NCBI RefSeq assembly: GCF_947498005.1
Contig: NZ_CANMIW010000002.1
Location: 186,001-250,000, forward strand
Origin: an uncultured Winogradskyella sp.
GTDB lineage: Bacteria; Bacteroidota; Bacteroidia; Flavobacteriales; Flavobacteriaceae
Length of the DNA: 64,000 nt
Reading direction: 5' to 3'
In this document: in pieces, positions 9,394-18,048 of the stretch
How positions within the stretch are numbered: position 1 is the first letter of the stretch
How the letters are laid out: each line of letters begins with the position of its first letter
The notes under the pieces: generated by a model
Seen by the model: only the letters and a program-made list of their open reading frames with translations
What the model was told of the DNA's origin: nothing
Databases searched by the model: none
Translations under genes and position numbers: made by a program

Positions 9394-10056
9394 TTAAGAA
9401 TTAGCGATTGCTTTTAAATTTTTAATAGTAGCTGTTGGGTTTTCGCTTTTGAAAACATGACTACCAGCAACAAAGGTATCTGCGCCAGCCTCAACTAATT
9501 TTTTAATATTTTTATCTGTAACACCACCATCGATTTCAATTCTAGTACCTAGACCTTGTTCATCAATCATTTTACGCAAATTTTTAACACGCTTATAAGT
9601 AATGTCTTCAAATTTTTGACCTCCAAAACCAGGATTAATAGACATTAATAGTATCATATAACATTCTGGTAATATATCTTCTAAAACATTAAGAGGTGTT
9701 GTGATATTAAGTACAATACCAGCTTTACAACCAGCATCTCTAATTTGCCTAAGTGTTCTGTGTAAGTGCACTGTGGATTCATAATGGACTGTAATAATAT
9801 CTGCACCAACCTTAGCAAATTCTTCAATATAACGCTCAGGTTTTTCAATCATTAAATGTACATCTAGTGGCTTTGTAGCATACTTTTTAATGGCAGCGAT
9901 AACAGGCATTCCGTAAGAGATGTTAGGAACAAAGTGACCATCCATCACATCTATGTGAAACCAATCAGCATCACTGTTATTAACCATTTCAGTATCTCTT
10001 TGAAGGTTGCCAAAATCTGCAGCTAACATTGATGGTGCTATTAATTTAGAAGCCAT
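9394..10056 (-). CDS. rpe: Ribulose-phosphate 3-epimerase
   Basis: This enzyme interconverts ribulose 5-phosphate and xylulose 5-phosphate in the pentose phosphate pathway. The 220-residue TIM barrel has the expected length. Visible markers are the N-terminal LIAPSMLAADFGNL, the metal and catalytic residues His34 and Asp36 in FHIDVMDGHFVPN, His67 in DVHLMI, the loop MSINPGFGGQKF at about 138-149, and IEIDGGVTDKN with the second catalytic Asp near residue 176. It is transcribed from its own promoter box just upstream. Confidence is high because all active-site segments are intact. Confidence 0.97.
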   Translation of the reverse strand: MASKLIAPSMLAADFGNLQRDTEMVNNSDADWFHIDVMDGHFVPNISYGMPVIAAIKKYATKPLDVHLMIEKPERYIEEFAKVGADIITVHYESTVHLHRTLRQIRDAGCKAGIVLNITTPLNVLEDILPECYMILLMSINPGFGGQKFEDITYKRVKNLRKMIDEQGLGTRIEIDGGVTDKNIKKLVEAGADTFVAGSHVFKSENPTATIKNLKAIANS

Positions 10057-10078
10057 TGTGAAATATTTTTAGTTGCTG

Positions 10079-10086
10079 CAAAGGTA
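10079..10086 (-). promoter_or_regulatory. -7 promoter element (TACCTTTG) for rpe
   Basis: On the minus strand TACCTTTG matches TAnnTTTG and lies 22 bases before the rpe ATG, giving a leader of about 15 bases. Confidence 0.5.
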
Positions 10087-10213
10087 ATTAATTTGATAAG
10101 ATTTTAACTTGAAAATAGCTTATAATAATTAAAGTCAGTAATGATTTTTTACAATTAAATTCAATAATACTAATATAAAAAATCAATTACTTTTAGAAAG
10201 TTTATAAAAAAGT

Positions 10214-10240
10214 GAACCCACGGTAATCAGCCGTGGGTTC
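10214..10240 (-). terminator. Rho-independent terminator of the sigma factor gene
   Basis: A perfect 10-bp stem (GAACCCACGG / CCGTGGGTTC) with a 7-base loop is followed on the minus strand by a T-rich run. It lies about 80 bases past the stop of rpoD. Confidence 0.85.
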
Positions 10241-10318
10241 TTTCATCAATCAAAAAACGAACAGTTATGTTTGTAACTGTTGTTACCTTCTTTAGGTTGG
10301 TCGTTAAATTTACTAAAC

Positions 10319-11182
10319 CTAACCTAAATATGTCTTTAATATTTTACTTCTAGACGTATGTTTTAAACGTCTAACAGCTTTTTCTTTTATTTGTCTTACG
10401 CGCTCTCTTGTTAAATCAAATGTTTCTCCAATTTCTTCAAGTGTCATTGGGTGTTCATTGACCAATCCAAAATACAAACGAATAACATCTGCTTCTCGAG
10501 GTGTTAAGGTTTCTAATGCACGTTCTATTTCCGTTCTTAACGATTCATGTAATAATTCTCTATCTGGATTTGGAGATTCACCACTACGTAATACATCGTA
10601 TAAGTTTGAGTCTTCTCCTTCTACCAAAGGTGCGTCCATACTTACGTGACGACCAGAGTTTTTCAAAGATTCTTTTACATCATTAATAGTCATGTCTAAT
10701 TCCTTCGCAATTTCTTCAGGAGAAGGAGGTCTTTCATGACTTTGTTCTAAAAAGGCAAATGTCTTATTAATTTTGTTAATAGACCCAATTTTGTTTAAAG
10801 GTAATCTAACTATTCGAGATTGTTCTGCTAAAGCTTGTAAAATTGATTGTCTAATCCACCAAACGGCATAAGATATAAATTTAAAACCACGTGTTTCATC
10901 AAAACGTTGCGCGGCTTTAATTAGCCCTAAGTTACCTTCATTAATTAAATCAGGTAGAGTTAAGCCTTGATTTTGATATTGTTTAGCGACAGAAACTACA
11001 AAACGTAAGTTAGCTTTCGTCAACTTCTCTAATGCCAATTGGTCACCAGCTTTAATACGCTGAGCTAATTCTACCTCTTCGTCCGCTGTTATAAGATCTA
11101 CCTTACCAATTTCTTGTAAATATTTGTCTAACGATGCAGTTTCTCTATTGGTAACCTGCTTGGTAATTTTAAGCTGTCTCAT
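10319..11182 (-). CDS. rpoD: Primary RNA polymerase sigma factor (RpoD/SigA)
   Basis: This 287-residue sigma-70 protein is short because, as in other Bacteroidota, region 1.1 is absent. Region 1.2 starts near residue 17 ([16 protein letters not shown]). Region 2 contains [38 protein letters not shown] and [13 protein letters not shown]. Region 3 follows, and region 4.2 has the helix-turn-helix [20 protein letters not shown] near residues 243-262. It directs transcription from -33 TTG / -7 TAnnTTTG promoters; matching -7 boxes are found before many genes of this window. The gene stands alone with its own terminator. A small inverted repeat (GCAAC...GTTGC) lies upstream of the start. Confidence 0.95.
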   Translation of the reverse strand: MRQLKITKQVTNRETASLDKYLQEIGKVDLITADEEVELAQRIKAGDQLALEKLTKANLRFVVSVAKQYQNQGLTLPDLINEGNLGLIKAAQRFDETRGFKFISYAVWWIRQSILQALAEQSRIVRLPLNKIGSINKINKTFAFLEQSHERPPSPEEIAKELDMTINDVKESLKNSGRHVSMDAPLVEGEDSNLYDVLRSGESPNPDRELLHESLRTEIERALETLTPREADVIRLYFGLVNEHPMTLEEIGETFDLTRERVRQIKEKAVRRLKHTSRSKILKTYLG

Positions 11183-11275
11183 TCAATTTTAGATTTGTGC
11201 AATAATTGAGCAACGCTATGTTGCTATAATTATACGTAAAAATGCATAAAAATGTTACACAAAATCATAAAAAAA

Positions 11276-11650
11276 TTAAATTTTTAGAAGTTTTATCGCA
11301 TCAAGATTGATATCATTTACCGTTTCGTTAGTAAATTTATAATGTCCTCTTGTCGTTATTAATCTAAACCTATAAGCTTTTAATTGACTCAATGTGTTTA
11401 AAAATAGCCATTTGGATTTAAGCAATCTTGTTTTTTTTGATTTTAAACTCAAATCAAAGATATGCTTTCTTCCTTCTTTTTCTGCAACTATATCTGGTGT
11501 TACATCAATATCACTTCCTTTCTTGCGATATGATTTAGGGGTCTCATATCCTTCCGTATCAGCTTTAATATTAGAATAACCTAAATTTTTGAGATAAGTT
11601 ATTGACTGATTTAACTCATCTGCATAATTGTTTTTGTCTTGTGTTATCAT
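11276..11650 (-). CDS. Small conserved protein with a PD-(D/E)xK nuclease-like pattern
   Basis: I do not recognise a named function for this 124-residue soluble protein. The central region reads TPDIVAEKEG, then HIFDLSLKSKK (about residues 50-75). This resembles the beta-hairpin core of PD-(D/E)xK nuclease-fold proteins (PD, then an acidic position and Lys on the next strand), although the DLSLK spacing does not match the catalytic motif exactly. The remainder is basic (LLKSKWLFL, KAYRFRLITTRGHYKF), which would suit nucleic-acid contact. No signal peptide or membrane segment is present. It sits between the sigma factor and a membrane glycosyltransferase on the same strand without obvious operon linkage. 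Nuclease activity is only a fold-level suggestion. Confidence 0.65.
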   Translation of the reverse strand: MITQDKNNYADELNQSITYLKNLGYSNIKADTEGYETPKSYRKKGSDIDVTPDIVAEKEGRKHIFDLSLKSKKTRLLKSKWLFLNTLSQLKAYRFRLITTRGHYKFTNETVNDINLDAIKLLKI

Positions 11651-11698
11651 AGTTAATAAACTAAGAAAAATCTAGCAGAATTCCAAGTGAATCAACAA

Positions 11699-13129
11699 TT
11701 ACTTTGTAAGTTCACGTGTTAACCAACCTCTCTTATTTGCTGTTGCAATCGCATACGGCGTAATCCAAAATAAAGCAAATGTGTACATTATGCTATAAGA
11801 GTATGCCCAAATTCCTTGTGTTGTTTTGTACTGGCTTGTAAAAAACAATACAGAGAACGTTGAAGCAATTAATATGCTTACCAAAGTAGAGCCTAAAAAT
11901 AATAACGGGTGAACTATAACAAAGAACAACATAGAGATCAGTAGAGGGTAGCTCATTAATATTTTTAAAAACTGACTAATAAAAAGTATACGTGTACCTG
12001 CTTTACCTGTAGCTCTAAAATTTGTAAAGACATATTTTGCCATTTCTAAACTCTCACGAACGTTACTTCTTCCCCAACGAATAAACATTTTATATAAGCC
12101 TAAATACTGATCTGGCACATTAGTATATGCTACAGCATTTTTCTGAAATAATACATGTTTTCCTTGTTTTAAAATCATGTTGGTCATGGCTCGGTCTTCA
12201 CCAATATCTGATGGTTGACCCATAAATTTTTGGTTTATCCATTCTGGCAAACATTTGTGGACAGCTGTACTTCTATAAGCTGCTAAAGCTCCAGGTGTAC
12301 AAAGCACTGAGTTAAGATTGCTTTCTGCGGAACGTACAAACTCAAAACTCATTACAAAACTGACGTCAAGCATTTTAGGAAGCATATCCTTCTTGTTATT
12401 TAGAACTCTAATATTACCTGCAACGGCACCACATTGTTCATCAACCATAAAAGGGCTCACTAAATTTCTTAAGGTTTCTTCTGTTACAATTGAATCACTA
12501 TCAATCGTCACATAAATATCACCAGTACCCAAATTAAATCCTCGGTAAAGTGCATGACGTTTTCCTTGATTTTCTGGCTGTTGATAGATTTCTATTTGGT
12601 CACCTAATTTAGATTTAGCATCTAGCATCCAATCCCAAGTATCATCTTTACTACCATCGTCAATGGATATAACTTGTAGTTTGTGTTTAGGGTAATCACT
12701 GTTAGTAATACTCATTAAAGTATCCCAAACTTGTTTCCCTTCATTATAAGCTGGCACAATAACAGTAACCGTAGGTAATTCTTCATCAGTAACAGAATCA
12801 ATAGGTTTATACTTAAAATAATTATAAGCTTTGAAAATAAAGAATGACGCTTTAAAGACAAATAAACCTGTTGCGATAGTAATAAAAGTATATCCTAAAG
12901 CAGTACTTGCTTTATCAGAACTAAGTTGTTCAAAGTCATTGTGAAATACAGATAGAAAATAGATACCTATTACTAAAAGTAAAAATGAGCTAAATAGTAC
13001 AATTTTATTATAGGGATTTTCTGTTTTTGATTTGCTGTTTAGAAATAAATTAAAACTATTAGATAGTTTTGTAGTTGTTTTTATTGAGTTAGATATTGTT
13101 TTTTTACTTGAATTTTTTTTTGATGACAT
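11699..13129 (-). CDS. Membrane GT2 glycosyltransferase (hyaluronan-synthase/NodC-like)
   Basis: This 476-residue processive-type GT2 has two N-terminal membrane helices (about 42-62 and 78-100), a cytoplasmic GT-A domain and several C-terminal helices (about 370-465). Catalytic motifs are all present: VIVPAYNEG, SIDDGSKDDTWDW, TIDSDSIV (DxD), GEDRAMTN (base) and a QxxRW-like IRWGRS near residue 348. Such enzymes polymerise and extrude beta-linked hexosamine or glucan chains. The first 40 residues are Ser/Lys/Thr-rich and may be disordered. The gene lies outside the capsule locus with no partner gene, so it may make a separate surface polymer; the product is unknown. Confidence 0.85.
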   Translation of the reverse strand: MSSKKNSSKKTISNSIKTTTKLSNSFNLFLNSKSKTENPYNKIVLFSSFLLLVIGIYFLSVFHNDFEQLSSDKASTALGYTFITIATGLFVFKASFFIFKAYNYFKYKPIDSVTDEELPTVTVIVPAYNEGKQVWDTLMSITNSDYPKHKLQVISIDDGSKDDTWDWMLDAKSKLGDQIEIYQQPENQGKRHALYRGFNLGTGDIYVTIDSDSIVTEETLRNLVSPFMVDEQCGAVAGNIRVLNNKKDMLPKMLDVSFVMSFEFVRSAESNLNSVLCTPGALAAYRSTAVHKCLPEWINQKFMGQPSDIGEDRAMTNMILKQGKHVLFQKNAVAYTNVPDQYLGLYKMFIRWGRSNVRESLEMAKYVFTNFRATGKAGTRILFISQFLKILMSYPLLISMLFFVIVHPLLFLGSTLVSILIASTFSVLFFTSQYKTTQGIWAYSYSIMYTFALFWITPYAIATANKRGWLTRELTK

Positions 13130-13263
13130 AAATCTTAACTATTGGATTGATTAATTAAAATAGATGTACGTTTACTATTACAAATTAGATTTTTTTTGAG
13201 ATATATTTAACATTCACTACGTGTAGAATCTTTTTTACTATTCTCTTAATTTTTCAAATTAAA

Positions 13264-13294
13264 AAAGCCTGTTTCAAAATTTGAAACAGGCTTT
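13264..13294 (-). terminator. Rho-independent terminator after pnp
   Basis: A near-perfect inverted repeat (AAAGCCTGTTTCAAA / TTTGAAACAGGCTTT) followed by a T-run on the minus strand lies 24 bases past the pnp stop. Confidence 0.85.
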
Positions 13295-13317
13295 AATATT
13301 ATAAACTTTAAAAAGAA

Positions 13318-15564
13318 TTAATCTTCTTTCTTATCGTTTCTTGGTTTACGATCATCACGTCTATTATCACGTCCGCGATTATCTCTACCTCTGTTATCAC
13401 GTCCACGGTTGTTATCTCTTGGTGGTCTTTCCACATAACCTTCTGGTTTTGGTAAAATCGCCTTACGAGATACTTTTTCTTTACGAGTACGTTTGTCTAT
13501 ACCAAAGTATTTTACATCAAAAACATCGCCCATGTTTACAACATCGCTTACGTTTTCAGTACGTTCCCAAGCTAACTCAGATACGTGCAGTAATACTTCG
13601 TTTCCTGGTGCTTCAACATATTCTACAACCGCTCCAAAATCTAGCATTTTAATAACCTTTACTTCGTAAACGCTACCAACTTCAGGCTTAAATAATAAAG
13701 AGTCAATTTTTGCCATAACAGCATCAATACCTTTACTACCAACACCTAAAATTTCAACAATACCTTCTTCAGTAACAGGATCTTCGTTAATAACGATAGT
13801 AGTTTCTGTTTCTTTTTGCATTTCTTGAATCACTTTTCCTCCAGGTCCAATTAACGCTCCAATAAATTCATTAGGAATACGTCTAGAAACCATAGTAGGT
13901 GCATGATCTTTAACATCTGCATTAGGTGTTTCAATAGTTTCGGTAATTTTACCTAAAATATGTAAACGACCGTCACGCGCTTGTTTTAAAGCATTAACAA
14001 GAATTTCATAAGACAATCCTTTTACTTTAATATCCATTTGACAAGCTGTAATACCATCTGCAGTACCAGTAACTTTAAAATCCATGTCACCTAAGTGATC
14101 TTCATCACCTAAAATATCAGATAAAACAGCATATTTTCCAGAATCTGCATCAGAAATTAATCCCATTGCAATACCAGAAACAGGCTTTTTAAGTTGCACA
14201 CCAGCATCCATCATTGCCATTGTACCAGCACAAACGGTAGCCATAGAAGAAGAACCATTAGATTCTAATATCTCTGAAACCACACGCACTGTGTAAGGAC
14301 AATCATCAGGAACCATACCTTTTAAAGCACGTTGTGCTAAGTTACCATGTCCTATCTCACGACGAGATGTTCCACGTATTGGTCTAGCTTCACCTGTAGA
14401 AAAAGGAGGGAAGTTATAATGTAAATAGAAACGATCTTCACCTTCGTAAGATGGCATATCAATTTGTGCAGCCTCTCTACTTGTACCTAGAGTAACCGTA
14501 GCTAAAGCTTGAGTTTCCCCACGTGTAAATACAGCAGATCCATGTGTAGAAGGTAAATAATCAACCTCACTCCAAATAGGTCTAATTTCATCTGTTTTAC
14601 GTCCATCTAAACGTAAACCTTCGTTCAGTGTTAAATCTCTAACTGCAGCTTTTTCAGCTTTAGCATAGTATTTTGAAATTAACCCACCGTAATCTGCTTG
14701 TTCTTCTTCAGAAAAACTAGCCTTTATTTCTTCTTTTATTTCTGCAAATGCAGCACTACGTTCATGCTTAGCAGATCCTGCTTGAGCAATTGCGTAAACC
14801 TTATCATAAGCCATATCGTGAATTTTAGCAGCTAAATCAGCTTCTTCTCTTTCACCATCATACTCACGTACATCTTTTTTGCCAAAAGCTTTTGCTAAAG
14901 CTTCTTGGGCAGCACATTGTACCTTAATAGCTTCGTGAGCAAATTTAATAGCTTCAGTCATTTCTTCTTCAGAAATCTCATCCATTTCACCTTCAACCAT
15001 CATTACAGAATCAGCAGATGCTCCAATCATCATATCGATGTCAGACTCTTCTAATTGCGCTCTAGTTGGGTTAATAATGAATTCACCATTTACACGGCCA
15101 ACTCTAGCCTCAGAGATAGCACATTCAAATGGAAAATCTGATAATTGAATAGCAGCCGAAGCGGCTAAACCTGCCATAGCATCTGGCATAACCTCTGGGT
15201 CGTGAGACATTAATTGTATCATTACCTGAGTTTCAGAGTGGTAATCTTTTGGGAATAATGGACGTAAAACTCTATCCACTAAACGCATTGTTAAAACTTC
15301 TCCGTCACTAGGTCTAGCTTCTCTTTTAAAGAAACCACCTGGATAACGACCAGCAGCAGCAAATTTTTCTCTGTAATCTACCGTTAAAGGTAAAAAGTCA
15401 ACATCTGCTTGTTTGTAATTGGAAACAACTGTACATAATAACATACATTTCCCTGATTGAACAACAACAGAACCATGTGCCTGTTTTGCTAATTTTCCGG
15501 TTTCAATAGAAATTTCTCTACCATCACCAAGGTCAATGACCTCTTTAAATACTTTTGGAATCAT
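13318..15564 (-). CDS. pnp: Polyribonucleotide nucleotidyltransferase (PNPase)
   Basis: This phosphorolytic 3'-5' exoribonuclease is the degradosome-type RNA decay enzyme. I start it at the ATG at 15564 ([20 protein letters not shown]), giving 748 residues; the in-frame ATG at 15618 would add 18 residues that do not look like PNPase. Domains in order are RNase PH 1 ([20 protein letters not shown]), an alpha-helical linker, RNase PH 2 ([20 protein letters not shown]), a KH domain ([14 protein letters not shown] near 565) and S1 (from about 625). The last 35 residues are a low-complexity basic tail of repeated RGRDN units, likely for RNA contact. It is preceded by a long structured leader after rpsO. 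Confidence 0.96.
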   Translation of the reverse strand: MIPKVFKEVIDLGDGREISIETGKLAKQAHGSVVVQSGKCMLLCTVVSNYKQADVDFLPLTVDYREKFAAAGRYPGGFFKREARPSDGEVLTMRLVDRVLRPLFPKDYHSETQVMIQLMSHDPEVMPDAMAGLAASAAIQLSDFPFECAISEARVGRVNGEFIINPTRAQLEESDIDMMIGASADSVMMVEGEMDEISEEEMTEAIKFAHEAIKVQCAAQEALAKAFGKKDVREYDGEREEADLAAKIHDMAYDKVYAIAQAGSAKHERSAAFAEIKEEIKASFSEEEQADYGGLISKYYAKAEKAAVRDLTLNEGLRLDGRKTDEIRPIWSEVDYLPSTHGSAVFTRGETQALATVTLGTSREAAQIDMPSYEGEDRFYLHYNFPPFSTGEARPIRGTSRREIGHGNLAQRALKGMVPDDCPYTVRVVSEILESNGSSSMATVCAGTMAMMDAGVQLKKPVSGIAMGLISDADSGKYAVLSDILGDEDHLGDMDFKVTGTADGITACQMDIKVKGLSYEILVNALKQARDGRLHILGKITETIETPNADVKDHAPTMVSRRIPNEFIGALIGPGGKVIQEMQKETETTIVINEDPVTEEGIVEILGVGSKGIDAVMAKIDSLLFKPEVGSVYEVKVIKMLDFGAVVEYVEAPGNEVLLHVSELAWERTENVSDVVNMGDVFDVKYFGIDKRTRKEKVSRKAILPKPEGYVERPPRDNNRGRDNRGRDNRGRDNRRDDRKPRNDKKED

Positions 15565-15672
15565 AATTTTAGTTCTAAATTCTAACGCATTATCGCTCGT
15601 TAGAACAGTGTTAAACAATGGTCGTTGTGTTGTTGTAGTTGTCGTTGTTGTTTAGACCAATGAAAAACCTTT

Positions 15673-15695
15673 AGTTCCGAACCTTTTCGGAAACT
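15673..15695 (-). terminator. Hairpin with trailing T-run in the rpsO-pnp gap
   Basis: On the minus strand an AGTTTCCGAA / TTCGGAACT stem with one bulged base is followed by AAAGG and then five T. It could end the small RNA element upstream or form part of the pnp leader; both readings are inference. Confidence 0.4.
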
Positions 15696-15748
15696 AGCTT
15701 CTTCTATTTTTACGTCATTTATACTCTTACGTTAGAGTTATATTCTTT

Positions 15749-15836
15749 GGGCGTTACCACAAGGGTCGGGCTTTCCGTTTCAAGTCCTCGCACCTCCTTC
15801 GTTGGGCTGTGGGCTTTTCTCTGCAATCCCTAACGC
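15749..15836 (-). ncRNA. Structured RNA element between rpsO and pnp (flavobacterial type)
   Basis: The ends of this 88-base minus-strand segment pair with each other (GCGTTA at 15836-15831 with TAACGC at 15756-15751). Inside are GGGATT followed by repeated AGCCC units and a CGGAAAGCCCGACCC stretch, giving a multi-branched fold of unusually high GC content for this genome. I recognise the GTTAGGGATT...AAAGCCCGACC...GTAACGCCC pattern as recurrent in intergenic regions of Flavobacteriaceae. It may correspond to the Flavo-1 RNA family, but I could not check a covariance model. It begins just after the rpsO terminator, so it is either a stand-alone RNA or the distal pnp leader. Confidence 0.55.
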
Positions 15837-15845
15837 AAACAAAAA

Positions 15846-15865
15846 ACCACGCTGGTTAGCGTGGT
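15846..15865 (-). terminator. Rho-independent terminator of rpsO
   Basis: A perfect 8-bp stem (ACCACGCT / AGCGTGGT) with a 4-base loop is followed by six T on the minus strand. It lies 13 bases past the rpsO stop and separates rpsO from the pnp leader region. Confidence 0.9.
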
Positions 15866-15878
15866 CTTTTTATTGAGA

Positions 15879-16148
15879 TTATTTTCTTAATCCTAATTCT
15901 TTTACTATTGCACGATATCTTAAGACATCTTTCTTAGTTAAGTAGTCAAGTAAAGCACGACGCTTACCTACTAATTTTACTAACGAACGCTCAGTATTAT
16001 AATCTTTACGATTCTTCTTTAAGTGTTCTGTTAAGTGGTTAATTCTTGCTGTAAATAAAGCAATTTGTCCTTCTGCTGTACCAGTATCGTTTTTTCCTTT
16101 ACCGTGTTTTGCGAAGATTTCTTCTTTTGCGTCTTTTGTTAAATACAT
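15879..16148 (-). CDS. rpsO: 30S ribosomal protein S15
   Basis: S15 binds 16S rRNA in the central domain and helps nucleate platform assembly. Starting at the ATG at 16148 (MYLTKDAKEEIFAKHGKGKN) gives 89 residues, the normal length; a longer frame to 16205 would begin inside the promoter box and is rejected. The helical core TGTAEGQIALFTARINHLTE, the conserved HLKKNRKDYNTERSL region and LVGKRRALLDYL near residues 57-68 are diagnostic. The short leader contains a hairpin (16181-16197). The rpsO-pnp order matches the classic arrangement of many bacteria, although a strong terminator separates the two here. Confidence 0.97.
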   Translation of the reverse strand: MYLTKDAKEEIFAKHGKGKNDTGTAEGQIALFTARINHLTEHLKKNRKDYNTERSLVKLVGKRRALLDYLTKKDVLRYRAIVKELGLRK

Positions 16149-16180
16149 TCTAATATTATTGTAAATGATTGTTATGTACA

Positions 16181-16197
16181 CGAAAGCTTTTCTTTCG
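16181..16197 (-). promoter_or_regulatory. Hairpin in the rpsO leader
   Basis: A 6-bp stem (CGAAAG / CTTTCG) with a 5-base loop lies between the -7 box and the rpsO start. S15 autoregulates through leader structures in several bacteria; whether this hairpin does so here is inference. Confidence 0.35.
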
Positions 16198-16202
16198 ATC
16201 GG

Positions 16203-16210
16203 CAAATATA
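16203..16210 (-). promoter_or_regulatory. -7 promoter element (TATATTTG) for rpsO
   Basis: An exact TAnnTTTG match on the minus strand, 54 bases before the chosen rpsO start. It excludes the longer reading frame beginning at 16205. Confidence 0.5.
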
Positions 16211-16340
16211 CTATTTTTTTGCGATTTGGCTTTTTTTTCGTAACTTTTAATATTGATTACAATTTAAATATTGATTTTGCCCAGTTAACCCTTACTAACT
16301 AATAACTTTCAAGAAAGATTAATCTATTTAAAATTAATGC

Positions 16341-17450
16341 ATGAAAGTCACAAATCATCTTCGAAATTTCTCTAATGCTTATGACGTATTAGAACGTACC
16401 TTTAATAATACTTATAACGGAATAGCCATAGTAAACTTAGATGGTAATTGGTTAAAAGTAAACGAAAGTGTTTGCGATATCTTTGGTTATACACGATGGG
16501 AATTATTTAACATGGACATTAATAATATTGTCTATGCCGAGGATCTTGGAGTTCATGAAAAAAAATATGAAGACCTTATTAGTGGTAACATTGATAAATA
16601 TCGCGTAAAACAACGCTACTTTCATAGAAACGGTTCTATAATATGGGTTTTAATTTATGTGTCTTTGGTATATTTCAAAGAAGGAAGAGCGCATATGATT
16701 TGGCAGTTTACGGATATTACAAATAGACAAAGAAATCAAGATAAATTAAAATTAATGCTAAGTGTGGCAGAAGAACAGAACGACAGACTAAAGTCGTTTG
16801 CTAATATTGTTACTCACAATTTAAGATCACACTCTGGTAATTTGTCTTTATTAACCGATTTTATTGAAGAGGATTTTTCTACTATAAAATCTAATGACAA
16901 TTTTCAACTACTAAAAAAAGCAGTTTCTAATTTGCAAGAAACGGTAGATCATTTAACCCAAGTAGCAAAAATAAGAGAAATAGATAGTGCAATTTTAGAG
17001 CCGCTTAACTTGTTTGATTATGTAGAGAAGGCAACTTATAATATTATTGCATTAGCGCAAAATGCAGAGGCAACTATTTATAATGAAGTTGATGAAGATA
17101 TTTGTGTTATGGGAAAACCAGCTTACTTAGATAGTATTGTTCTTAATTTTCTTACTAACGCGATAAAATATAAATCTGAAGATAGAAAACCAATTATTGA
17201 GATTAGTTCTCATATAGAAAACGATTTTGTTGTTTTAAAAATATCTGATAATGGCCTTGGCATAGACTTAAATAAATTTGGAGATACACTCTTTCAAATG
17301 TATAAAACCTTTCATCAAAACGAAGATGCTATTGGTATTGGATTATTTATAACCAAAAATCATATTGAATCTTTAGGAGGAAAGGTTGAAATTACTAGTG
17401 AAGTTGGTGTTGGTACCGAATTCTCTGTGTTCTTAAAAAAGGCCAGTTGA
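16341..17450 (+). CDS. Soluble PAS-domain sensor histidine kinase
   Basis: This 369-residue kinase has no membrane segment or signal peptide, so it probably senses a cytoplasmic cue. A PAS domain covers about residues 14-135 (NTYNGIAIVNLDGNWLKVNE, DIFGYTRWELFNM, ending in a PAC-type WQFTDITNR). A short coiled coil leads to the phospho-acceptor region FANIVTHNLRSHSGNLSLL near residue 150, then an ATPase domain with N-box LNFLTNAIKYK, G1 ISDNGLGID and G2 GIGLFITKNHIESLGG. No response regulator gene is adjacent, so it is an orphan kinase. The signal is unknown. Confidence 0.88.
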   Translation: MKVTNHLRNFSNAYDVLERTFNNTYNGIAIVNLDGNWLKVNESVCDIFGYTRWELFNMDINNIVYAEDLGVHEKKYEDLISGNIDKYRVKQRYFHRNGSIIWVLIYVSLVYFKEGRAHMIWQFTDITNRQRNQDKLKLMLSVAEEQNDRLKSFANIVTHNLRSHSGNLSLLTDFIEEDFSTIKSNDNFQLLKKAVSNLQETVDHLTQVAKIREIDSAILEPLNLFDYVEKATYNIIALAQNAEATIYNEVDEDICVMGKPAYLDSIVLNFLTNAIKYKSEDRKPIIEISSHIENDFVVLKISDNGLGIDLNKFGDTLFQMYKTFHQNEDAIGIGLFITKNHIESLGGKVEITSEVGVGTEFSVFLKKAS

Positions 17451-17460
17451 AACTAAAATT

Positions 17461-17494
17461 AAAAAGCCTTTAAAATTAATTTTAAAGGCTTTTT
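17461..17494. terminator. Bidirectional terminator between the kinase and lipoprotein genes
   Basis: A perfect 34-base palindrome (AAAAAGCCTTTAAAATT and its complement) provides a stem with A- and T-tracts on both sides, suited to end both convergent genes. Confidence 0.85.
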
Positions 17495-17511
17495 AAAAAA
17501 TCAATTACTGT

Positions 17512-18048
17512 TTATAAAACATCTATGGTAACTGTTAAATCAAAAGTAACCTCAACGTCAAAAGCTACAGGTGTTTCGTTAACCGTTCCTGTTAAAGACA
17601 TATTAACGACTTGATCATTTTCTAAATCGTTAGCCAAGGAATTAAATCCACTCGTATCCGAAATGGTATAAATTGTATTATCAATATCAGATTGTTCAAG
17701 GTTAATATTAGAAACAGTTATAGAATTGGTGCCATAAGTTAATTGGCCATCCGTTAGCATAGCATCCTCTGAACCTGAAAAATTTATAATTTCATAGGTA
17801 ATAGAATTAATAGAGATATTTTGAATTAAATCTATATTATTTTGAATGTCTTCATTATCCGTAATATCTAGGGTTATGGCAGAAGAAAAACTTTGTGGTT
17901 GACCTTCAGAATCCTCTTGTACAGACACATTAAATGTTCTCGTAAAATCTTGAGTAATGTCTATCTCAGTTATTTCATCGAGTTCATCACAAGAAAACGC
18001 TGATATAAATAGTAATAATAAAAGTCCAACTTTTGTTTTAATTTTCAT
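17512..18048 (-). CDS. Small secreted lipoprotein of unknown function
   Basis: This 178-residue protein begins with a lipoprotein signal (MKIKTKVGLLLLLFISAFSC) lipidated at Cys20. Asp and Glu follow the Cys, and acidic residues after the lipidated Cys are often seen in surface-exported Bacteroidota lipoproteins. The mature part is acidic and rich in Asn, Ser, Thr and Ile with alternating hydrophobic residues, suggesting an immunoglobulin-like or other beta-sandwich fold. I recognise no named family. It stands alone, with the shared palindromic terminator downstream and a gene-free stretch upstream. Confidence 0.75.
   Translation of the reverse strand: MKIKTKVGLLLLLFISAFSCDELDEITEIDITQDFTRTFNVSVQEDSEGQPQSFSSAITLDITDNEDIQNNIDLIQNISINSITYEIINFSGSEDAMLTDGQLTYGTNSITVSNINLEQSDIDNTIYTISDTSGFNSLANDLENDQVVNMSLTGTVNETPVAFDVEVTFDLTVTIDVL

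Noticed and set aside
13341..13652. 103-codon frame antisense to the pnp 3' end
   Set aside because: It is the reverse complement of the RGRDN repeat and S1 region; the translation is low-complexity His/Tyr/Val-rich without any domain.
16149..16205. N-terminal extension of rpsO by 19 codons
   Set aside because: S15 is 89 residues in other bacteria, and the extension starts inside an exact -7 box.
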